Shown in pieces: positions 7,272 to 14,094 of a stretch of DNA of 23,675 nucleotides. Location of the stretch: assembly GCA_029057255.1 (NCBI GenBank), contig JAICZO010000184.1, positions 1-23,675 on the forward strand, given 5' to 3'. The stretch is from Muribaculaceae bacterium (GTDB lineage Bacteria > Bacteroidota > Bacteroidia > Bacteroidales > Muribaculaceae). The position numbers and the translations under genes are program-made. Position 1 is the stretch's first letter, and each line of letters begins with the position of its first letter. The notes beneath the pieces were generated by a model. It searched no databases and was not told where the DNA came from. It was given only the letters and a program-made list of their open reading frames with translations.

Positions 7272-8884
7272 GATCGGTGAGTTGTCTGATTGTTGTTTCG
7301 TGAGTTAAGAATTGAGTCAATCGCAGGCCCGATGGCGTCGGCGATGTCCTCGGCTGTCGTGCCCTGGATGCCGTTGATGCGCGCTGCGATGCGGCCTGCG
7401 ATGCCGTGCACATACACGGCGGCCACGGCGGCCACTTCGGGCATCATCTTCTGCGCCACGAAACCGGCCATGAGGCCCGTGAGCACATCTCCGCTGCCGG
7501 CAGTAGCCAGCGCCTCGGTACCCGACGAGTTGACCACGATGGAGCCGTCGGGCCATATCGTGAGCGTATAGTGCCCCTTGAGCACTATCACGATTTTGTG
7601 CCGCGCCGCCATCTCGAGAGCCTTGAGCACGCGCGAGGCGTGCGAGCTCTGGGCGCCGAACAGACGGTCGAACTCTCCGGCATGCGGAGTCAGTATCGAC
7701 CGTGCCGGTATGAAGTCAATCATCGACGGCTTGACGGTGAGACAGTTGAGGGCGTCGGCATCGAGAATCAGCGGTTTGCCCGCCGCAAAGCATGCTTTGA
7801 GGAAAACCTCGAGGCCGCGCACGGTATCGTCGGAGCATCCTATGCCGGGGCCTATGGCCACGCCCTCGCACTCACGCGGGTTCTCGAAGCGGCGTATGTC
7901 GACGTCACCGCCGTCGGTGGTGAACATGGCCGACGGCACCGACGACTGCATGACATAGAAGCCGCAGCGGGGGCCGTGGCAGGTCACGCGTCCGCAGCCC
8001 GAGCGGGTGGCGGCACGTGTGCACAGCACGGCGGCGCCGAGCATGCCGTATGAGCCGGCGAAGACGAGCACGTCGCCCAGGTCGTTCTTGGAGGCATATG
8101 GCGTACGCGCCGGCAGGACGGTGCGCACGGCCTTGGTGTCGACCATGCGCGTGGTGCAGCGCACCGCCGACATGGCGTCCTCGTCGAAGGGCACGTCGAG
8201 GGTCTTCCAGCGGCCGATAAGCTCGGCGTTCTCGGGCATGAAGAACGACAGTGTGGGGCCGACGAGAGTCAGTGTCAGGTCGGCATGCACTATGTTGCGG
8301 TTGATCATGCCCACGCCGAGATCGGTCGTCATACCCGATGGCAGATCGATTGATATGACCTTGGGGCACTGCTCGTTGATAAACCTCGCCACAGCCTGGT
8401 ATCCGCCCCTGAGAGGCTTGCGGTACTCGCTGCCGAAGATGCCGTCGACAACAATCGTGCGGCGGTTCATGTCGGGCATCGTGAAGCCGGGGCCGGGGTT
8501 TATGACTTCCTGCAGGTACTCCTCTCCGGCTTCTTCGACAAAGACATCACGGGCATGCTGCGCGTCGGCCGAGAGCATGTCGCCGCCGATGTTGAACAGC
8601 ACCACCGAGGCGGCACATCCCGCACGGTGCAGGTATGTTGCCGTAGCCAGCGCATAGGCGCCGCACAGTCCGTCGCCGGCGAATACCAGCACTTTTGCCG
8701 TCGAGTTGCCGCGCATCTGCAGCACTTCGGCGGTAACCTGTTCGCCCACCATCGACACGAATGCCGACCTGCGGTCCATCCACAGCTTCTGCTGCGGAAT
8801 GTCAAGCTGCGCTATCTCGTCGAGACGCCCGATGGTGGCGTCGACGATAGTGCGGATGTCGGCCGGTGTGTAGATATTCTTCAT
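7268..8884 (-). CDS. nnr: Bifunctional NAD(P)H-hydrate epimerase / ADP-dependent NAD(P)H-hydrate dehydratase
   Basis: This 538-residue fusion repairs hydrated NAD(P)H. Residues 1 to about 240 are a YjeF_N-type epimerase domain. It has VVDGIFGS (Asp147), VISIDLPSGM (Asp180) and the LTLVGPTLSFFMPEN segment. Residues about 245-538 are the ribokinase-like dehydratase. It has GDVLVFAGSYGMLGAA, AIGPGIG, LILDADALN, LTPHAGEFDRLFG, VLKGHYTLT and the ATAGSGDVLTGL motif (about residue 460) that carries the catalytic aspartate. The dehydratase half looks intact. The epimerase half is divergent: where relatives have a GxGNNGGDG loop this protein has VFAGDGL at residues 67-73, so the asparagines appear deleted. 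The start lies 17 bases after the thioredoxin stop codon. The dehydratase assignment is firm; epimerase activity is uncertain. Confidence 0.93.
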   Translation of the reverse strand: MKNIYTPADIRTIVDATIGRLDEIAQLDIPQQKLWMDRRSAFVSMVGEQVTAEVLQMRGNSTAKVLVFAGDGLCGAYALATATYLHRAGCAASVVLFNIGGDMLSADAQHARDVFVEEAGEEYLQEVINPGPGFTMPDMNRRTIVVDGIFGSEYRKPLRGGYQAVARFINEQCPKVISIDLPSGMTTDLGVGMINRNIVHADLTLTLVGPTLSFFMPENAELIGRWKTLDVPFDEDAMSAVRCTTRMVDTKAVRTVLPARTPYASKNDLGDVLVFAGSYGMLGAAVLCTRAATRSGCGRVTCHGPRCGFYVMQSSVPSAMFTTDGGDVDIRRFENPRECEGVAIGPGIGCSDDTVRGLEVFLKACFAAGKPLILDADALNCLTVKPSMIDFIPARSILTPHAGEFDRLFGAQSSHASRVLKALEMAARHKIVIVLKGHYTLTIWPDGSIVVNSSGTEALATAGSGDVLTGLMAGFVAQKMMPEVAAVAAVYVHGIAGRIAARINGIQGTTAEDIADAIGPAIDSILNSRNNNQTTHRS

Positions 8885-8901
8885 CGTGAGCTAAAACAAA
8901 A

Positions 8902-9225
8902 TCAGCGTGCGAGCAGTTCGTCGATTTTAGCACGTATTGCATCGACCTTCTGACCGCCTACCAGACGGATGTCGGTCTTCTGGCCATCCTTGAAGAAAAG
9001 CAGTGTGGGGAGGCTGCGGATGCTCTGCTCGGAGCAGAACTCGGTTTCGTCGTCGCAGTTATATTTTCCTACGATTACGCGGCCGTCGTATTCGGCGGCG
9101 AGCTCGTCGATGGCGGGAGCCATAGCCTGACAGGGGCCGCACCATGTGGCCCAGAAATCGATCACTACGGGCTTGCCCGATGCTATGATGTCGTTGACGT
9201 TTTCGTCAGTAAATGTAAATGCCAT
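8902..9225 (-). CDS. trxA: Thioredoxin
   Basis: This 107-residue single-domain thioredoxin is of normal length. The redox centre WCGPC is at residues 28-32 inside VVIDFWATWCGPC, and the cis-proline loop SLPTLLFFKDG follows later in the domain. It has no signal peptide or membrane segment, so it is a cytosolic disulfide reductase. I chose the ATG giving MAFTFTDENV. An in-frame start 87 bases upstream would add a Ser/Thr-rich stretch unlike any thioredoxin and would run back into the end of dnaE. The gene lies 37 bases after dnaE and 17 bases before nnrDE, with no promoter box seen in either gap, so it appears to be read from the dnaE promoter. Confidence 0.95.
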   Translation of the reverse strand: MAFTFTDENVNDIIASGKPVVIDFWATWCGPCQAMAPAIDELAAEYDGRVIVGKYNCDDETEFCSEQSIRSLPTLLFFKDGQKTDIRLVGGQKVDAIRAKIDELLAR

Positions 9226-9262
9226 AACGGTAAAGGATTGTATGTTATTAGTTAATGATTTG

Positions 9263-12200
9263 TCAGTTGAACTGGCGGCGCTTGAGCGAGAAGTCGATGT
9301 CGAGCTCCTCAAGGTGCTTCATGATGTCGCGGTTGAGCCTCATCTTGAGCGCCGTCGTGAATGTGAGCTTGCGTCCGATATCGGGCGAGTAGACTGTTAT
9401 CGACACAGGCACCTGCGGGTCGTGGCTGTCGCCGGCATCGCCGGTGCACTCGGGCTTGTCGAGCAGCTCTGTCAGCAGCTCGACCTGCGTCGGCTCCACG
9501 CGCAGGGTTATCTCGTCGATAAGATTGCCCTTGAGGGTGTCGAGGGGTATGATGCGGTCGAGGCCGAAGCGGAGGTTCGACACTCCGGTGGTGCGGTTGA
9601 CAACCTGCTTGAACGTGCCTATCACGCACACGGCGCTGCCGGGCACGCACAGATGCCCGAACTCGGCCTTCTGCTTCTCGAATATGGCGAAGTCGGTGCC
9701 GCCGGAGTAGTCCTCGACCTTGACGATTGTCATGGTACCGGCTCCGGTCTTGCGCTCCTCGTTGCCGACGACCATGCCTGCGAACGCTATGGGACCGGCC
9801 GTGGGCTGTGCTATCTCGTTCTTCTCGGCGCATGTCGTGCCGACGCCGTGGTTCACTTCGAGCCAGTAGGGATCGAGCGGGTGTGCCGACAGGTACATGC
9901 CGACAAGCTCGCGCTCCTTGTTGAGGCGTACGAGAGTGTCCCACGCGGGCACCGAGGGTATGGCCGGGCGGCTTGAGGCCACTATCTCCTCGTCGTCGAA
10001 GCCGAAGAGCGATACTTCGGCCATCTTGGATTCGTTCTGACGCTGAGCGCCATAGCGTATGAGCTGCTCGGCGACGGTCTCGCCACGCTTGCCCACCTCG
10101 GCGGAGAGGTCCTCGCGCTTGATGCCCTCGAAGCAGTCGAAGGCGCCCGCAAGGACGAGATTGTCGAAGACGCGGCGGTTGACGGCCGACGACGGTACGC
10201 GCTCGACGAAGTCGTAGATGTCCTTGAACTTGCCGCCCTCGGTGCGGGTGTCGATGATGGTGCGCACCACATCGGCGCCGATGCCCTTGATGGCCGACAG
10301 ACCGAAGCGTATGACGCCCGGCTCACTGACAGAGAATGTCGAGAAGGACTCGTTGATGTCGGGGCCTTTCACCTCGAGCCCCATCGCCTTGCACTCGTCC
10401 ATGTAGAACGACAGCTTGGTGATATCGTCAAGGTTTCGGCTCAGCACGGCGGCCATGAACTCGGCCGGGAAGTTTGCCTTGAGGTATCCGGTCTGGAAGG
10501 CCACCCATGAGTAGCATGTCGCATGACTCTTGTTGAAGGCGTACGACGCGAATTTCTCCCACTCGCCCCATATCTTCTCGAGCACTTCGGCCTTGTGTCC
10601 GTTAGCCTGACCGCCCTCGAGGAACTTGCCTTTGAGCTCGTTCATCTTGTCGATCATCTTCTTACCCATAGCCTTGCGGAGGGTATCGCTCTGGCCGCGG
10701 GTGAAGTTGGCCAACAGTCGCGACAGAAGCATGACCTGCTCCTGGTAGACGGTGATGCCGTATGTGTCCTTGAGATACATCTCCATCTCGGGGATGTCAT
10801 ATACGATAGGCTCGCGGCCGTGCTTGCGGGCGATGAAGTCGGGAATCTTCTCCATTGGGCCGGGGCGGTAGAGGGCGTTCATGGCGATAAGGTCCTCGAA
10901 CACCGTCGGCCTCAGCTCGCGCAGGTAGCGCTGCATGCCTGGCGACTCGAACTGGAATGTGCCTATGGTCGAGCCGCGGCTATATAGCTCGTATGTCTTG
11001 GGGTCGTCGATGGGTATGTTGTCGATGTCGACTTCCACACCCTGCGAGCGACGGATATTCTCGACTGCGTCGCGGATGATAGAGAGCGTTTTCAGACCGA
11101 GGAAGTCCATCTTGATAAGACCGGTGTCCTCGATGACACGTCCCTCGTACTGCGTGACGAGTATTCGGTCGCCATTCTTGTCGGCGGCGGTGCTGACAGG
11201 CACCCAGTCGGTGACGTCGTCGCGGCAAATGATGACGCCGCAGGCATGCACGCCGACGTTGCGTATCGAGCCTTCGAGCTTGTCGGCGAAGGTCATAATC
11301 TCGGCCACGCCGGGGTCCTTGTCCATCTCGACGCGGAACTCGGGCACGTACTTTATGCAGTTGGCCACGGTCTGCTTCAGCTCCTTCGACGAGTCGTTGG
11401 GGTCGGCAGGCATGTGGCGGGGGATGAGCTTTGTCAGCAGGTTGCCCGTCGAGGGCGGATAGTTCATCACACGGGTCACGTCCTTGATGGCCATCTTGGC
11501 GGCCATAGTGCCGTAGGTGATGATGTGCGCCACGTTGGCGGCGCCATAGTGCTCGGTGACATAGTTGAGCACTGTCTCGCGGCCGTCGTCGTCGAAGTCG
11601 ACGTCGATATCAGGCAGCGATATACGGTCGGGGTTAAGGAATCGCTCGAAAAGCAGGTCGTACTTCAGCGGGTCGATCTGCGTGATGCCGAGGCAGTAAG
11701 CCACTACCGAACCGGCGGCCGAGCCACGGCCCGGGCCGATGCTCACGCCCATCGAGCGCCCTACCCTGATGAAGTCCTCCACGATAAGGAAGTATCCGGG
11801 GAAGCCCATCGTCTTCATGATGTGGAGCTCGAAGCGTATGCGGTCGTCTATCTCCTGTGTCAGGGGCGTGCCGTAGCGGCGCGCGGCACCCTCGTAGGTG
11901 ATTTTGCGCAGATAGTCGGCCTCGAACTTTATGCGGTAGAGCTTCTCGTATCCGCCGAGACGCGCGATTTTCTTCTTGCCCTCCTCCTCGCTCATGACCA
12001 CGTTGCCGTTCTCGTCCTGCGTGAACTCATCGAATAGTTCCTGCTCGGTGATGCGGCTGCGGTACTCCTCCTCGGTGCCGAAGTCGGCCGGGATGGCGAA
12101 GTTAGGCATGATGGGCGCATGGTCGATGTCGTACTCCTCTACCTTGTCGGCAATCTCGAGGGTGTTGGATATGACTTCGGGCATGTCGGCGAAAACCTGC

Positions 12201-13096
12201 GACATCTCGCCCGAGGTCTTGAACCACTCCTGCTTGGAGTAGAGCATGCGCTTCTCGTCGTTGACATACTTGTTGGTCGACAGACAGATAAGGCGGTCGT
12301 GCGCCTCGGCGTCGGCCTCCTCGAGGAAGTGGACGTCGTTGGTGGCGATGACCTTGACGCCATGCTTGCGCGCCAGCTCAATCAGCTGCGCCTCGACTGC
12401 CTTCTGATGCACGAACGTGTCGTGGTTGGCACGCGGCACCGTGGCCTTATGGCGCTGCAGCTCGATGTAGTAGTCGTCGCCGAAGGTCTCCTTGAACCAC
12501 GCCACAGCCTTGTCGGCGCCCTCATAGTCGCCTGCCGACAGCAGACGGGGCACTTCGCCGCCGAGACATGCCGAGCAGACAATCAGCCCCTCGCGGTGCT
12601 GAGCGAGCTCGTTCTTGTCGGTACGGGGATGTGAGTAGAAGCCTTCTGTCCAGGCCTTTGATACCAGCTTGATAAGGTTCTTGTATCCGCGCTCGTTCTT
12701 GGCCAGCACCACGAGGTGGCGGCCGGTGTCGCGCTTGTCGACACGGTCATACAGCGTGTTCTGCGCCACATACATCTCGCAGCCGATGATGGGCTTGAGA
12801 TGGCGGCGCGATGCAGCGTCGAGCTCTTCGCGGGCCTTTGCCACAGCCTCGGCGTCATCGGCGGCCTCGGCGGCGGCAAGGGCGTCCCTGGCCTTGCCCA
12901 CGGCCTCCTTGACCTTCTTGTTGTGCTTCTTGATGTCGTTGAAGAAGGCCTTCACGCCGAACATGTTGCCGTGGTCGGTGATGGCAAGCGCGGGCATGCC
13001 GTCGGCGACGGCTTTTTTTATCAGCCCGGAGACTGACGACAGACCGTCGAGGAGGGAGTACGACGTATGGACGTGAAGGTGAACAAACTGTGGCAT
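9263..13096 (-). CDS. dnaE: DNA polymerase III alpha subunit
   Basis: This is the 1277-residue replicative polymerase catalytic subunit, longer than E. coli DnaE (about 1160) but in the usual Bacteroidetes range. In order it shows a PHP domain opening HLHVHTSYS (residues 6-14) and ITDHGN, the C-family polymerase core with PDIDVDFDDDGRE near residues 495-507 (catalytic Asp pair) and LIKMDFLGLKTL, and a helix-hairpin-helix (SAIKGIGADVV). An OB fold opening IAFAGMVV and a C-terminal tail follow. Residues about 56-99 form an Ala/Lys/Glu-rich insertion before KPIIGCEMYVA, predicted to be a coiled coil. I chose the ATG giving MPQFVHLHVHTSYS, because DnaE proteins begin this way and it leaves a leader of about 60 bases from the predicted promoter. 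An in-frame ATG at 13135 would add 13 residues. Confidence 0.97.
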   Translation of the reverse strand: MPQFVHLHVHTSYSLLDGLSSVSGLIKKAVADGMPALAITDHGNMFGVKAFFNDIKKHNKKVKEAVGKARDALAAAEAADDAEAVAKAREELDAASRRHLKPIIGCEMYVAQNTLYDRVDKRDTGRHLVVLAKNERGYKNLIKLVSKAWTEGFYSHPRTDKNELAQHREGLIVCSACLGGEVPRLLSAGDYEGADKAVAWFKETFGDDYYIELQRHKATVPRANHDTFVHQKAVEAQLIELARKHGVKVIATNDVHFLEEADAEAHDRLICLSTNKYVNDEKRMLYSKQEWFKTSGEMSQVFADMPEVISNTLEIADKVEEYDIDHAPIMPNFAIPADFGTEEEYRSRITEQELFDEFTQDENGNVVMSEEEGKKKIARLGGYEKLYRIKFEADYLRKITYEGAARRYGTPLTQEIDDRIRFELHIMKTMGFPGYFLIVEDFIRVGRSMGVSIGPGRGSAAGSVVAYCLGITQIDPLKYDLLFERFLNPDRISLPDIDVDFDDDGRETVLNYVTEHYGAANVAHIITYGTMAAKMAIKDVTRVMNYPPSTGNLLTKLIPRHMPADPNDSSKELKQTVANCIKYVPEFRVEMDKDPGVAEIMTFADKLEGSIRNVGVHACGVIICRDDVTDWVPVSTAADKNGDRILVTQYEGRVIEDTGLIKMDFLGLKTLSIIRDAVENIRRSQGVEVDIDNIPIDDPKTYELYSRGSTIGTFQFESPGMQRYLRELRPTVFEDLIAMNALYRPGPMEKIPDFIARKHGREPIVYDIPEMEMYLKDTYGITVYQEQVMLLSRLLANFTRGQSDTLRKAMGKKMIDKMNELKGKFLEGGQANGHKAEVLEKIWGEWEKFASYAFNKSHATCYSWVAFQTGYLKANFPAEFMAAVLSRNLDDITKLSFYMDECKAMGLEVKGPDINESFSTFSVSEPGVIRFGLSAIKGIGADVVRTIIDTRTEGGKFKDIYDFVERVPSSAVNRRVFDNLVLAGAFDCFEGIKREDLSAEVGKRGETVAEQLIRYGAQRQNESKMAEVSLFGFDDEEIVASSRPAIPSVPAWDTLVRLNKERELVGMYLSAHPLDPYWLEVNHGVGTTCAEKNEIAQPTAGPIAFAGMVVGNEERKTGAGTMTIVKVEDYSGGTDFAIFEKQKAEFGHLCVPGSAVCVIGTFKQVVNRTTGVSNLRFGLDRIIPLDTLKGNLIDEITLRVEPTQVELLTELLDKPECTGDAGDSHDPQVPVSITVYSPDIGRKLTFTTALKMRLNRDIMKHLEELDIDFSLKRRQFN

Positions 13097-13159
13097 ATGT
13101 TTCGTTGTGAGTAAGAGAGAGTTTCTGTTTTTCACGCTCGGGGAGAGCGAAAATCAGCC

Positions 13160-13191
13160 CAAAGTTACAAATTTTTCACTACATTTGCAAA
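13160..13191 (-). promoter_or_regulatory. Bacteroidetes-type promoter for the dnaE operon
   Basis: Read on the minus strand, TTTG (plus 13188-13191) is followed by 20 bases and then TAACTTTG (plus 13160-13167), an excellent match to TTTG-N19/20-TAnnTTTG. Transcription would start near 13156. No equally good match was seen before trx, nnrDE or DUF4831, so this promoter probably serves the whole operon. Confidence 0.78.
13180..13187 (+). promoter_or_regulatory. -7 box for the glycosyltransferase gene, four bases before the ATG
   Basis: TACATTTG matches the Bacteroidetes -7 consensus TAnnTTTG. Only four bases (CAAA) separate it from the ATG at 13192, so transcription would begin at or next to the start codon. 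No clear TTTG element lies 19-21 bases upstream. The box sits inside the spacer of the opposing dnaE promoter. Confidence 0.55.
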
Positions 13192-14088
13192 ATGAAGAAC
13201 ACTCCGCAGCCGCTGATTACTGTCGTCATTCCGGTCTACAACAGAGCGGGGGTCGTCGGGCGCACTCTCGAGGCTATATCGAGGCAGACGGCGGCCTGTT
13301 TCAGAGTGATACTCGTCGACAACAATTCGACCGACGGCACCGCCGACGTGCTCCGCCGCTGGGCCGAAGGCCGGAGTGCGGACGTCACCGTACTGTGCTG
13401 CAAGCGCCCCGGAGCGGCAGCGGCAAGACAGTGCGGACTCGATGCGGTCGACACGCCGTGGACGCTGTTCTTCGACTCCGACGACACGATGGCGCCGGAG
13501 CATATCGAGCAGATTGTCAACACCATCACATCGCACCCTGACGCTGAGATGATAGGTCGCGACGTGCGCTTCCACCACCCTGACGGGCGCTGCTGCATCA
13601 AGCCTTTCGCGGCGTCGCAGTACAGCTCGCTCTTCGACGGCACCACCGGCACGCAGCGCTACTGCGCCCGCACAGAGCTGTTCAGGCGCGCCGGAGGCTG
13701 GAACCCGGGCATCGGAGTGTGGGACGACATCGAGCTTGGAGCAAGGCTTCTCAGCCTCAACCCGGCAGTCGTAAAAATCAAGGGGGAGCCGACGGTCGAC
13801 ATCTATCTCGGCAGCGACTCGATAAGCAACGGCGAGACGGCCGGAAATATCGACGTACTCGACCGCGCCCTCAATGCGATAGGGACGACTCTCGGCCCGC
13901 AATACGACACGTGGATTGCCCTGAAACGCATCATCATAGCCGCCAACAGCCGCAATGAGGCGGGCAAGGCGCTCTATCACAAGGTCATATCACATTCACG
14001 CCGCCACCGCATGCTGCTGCGGGCGGCATACATCTACACCCGCGCCGGCGGACGCGGCGCGGCAAAGCTGCTGCGACCCTTCATCTGA
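13192..14088 (+). CDS. Family 2 glycosyltransferase
   Basis: This 298-residue GT-A fold transferase begins with ITVVIPVYNRAGVVGRTLEAISRQT (residues 9-33), the family 2 nucleotide-sugar fold. LVDNNSTDGT follows, and the metal-binding DxD is seen as FFDSDD, with Asp95 and Asp98. A later segment, GGWNPGIGVWDDIELGARL (about residues 167-186), has the acidic ED-like position expected of the acceptor-side catalytic base. There are no membrane segments, so it probably works on the cytosolic face on a lipid-linked or protein acceptor. It stands alone on the plus strand between dnaE and mutS, with no glycan cluster nearby to indicate donor or acceptor. The start is fixed by the single in-frame ATG right after the promoter box. 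Its stop lies six bases from the stop of convergent mutS. Confidence 0.9.
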   Translation: MKNTPQPLITVVIPVYNRAGVVGRTLEAISRQTAACFRVILVDNNSTDGTADVLRRWAEGRSADVTVLCCKRPGAAAARQCGLDAVDTPWTLFFDSDDTMAPEHIEQIVNTITSHPDAEMIGRDVRFHHPDGRCCIKPFAASQYSSLFDGTTGTQRYCARTELFRRAGGWNPGIGVWDDIELGARLLSLNPAVVKIKGEPTVDIYLGSDSISNGETAGNIDVLDRALNAIGTTLGPQYDTWIALKRIIIAANSRNEAGKALYHKVISHSRRHRMLLRAAYIYTRAGGRGAAKLLRPFI

Positions 14089-14094
14089 CAGGCC

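Noticed and set aside
9226..9312. A 29-residue N-terminal extension of thioredoxin
   Set aside because: It overlaps the end of dnaE and adds a Ser/Thr-rich stretch unlike thioredoxins; the inner ATG gives the normal 107-residue protein.
13165..13980. A 271-residue open frame on the minus strand, opposite the glycosyltransferase
   Set aside because: The plus-strand frame has a full family 2 motif set (IPVYN, DSDD), while the minus frame has none and would run into the dnaE promoter.
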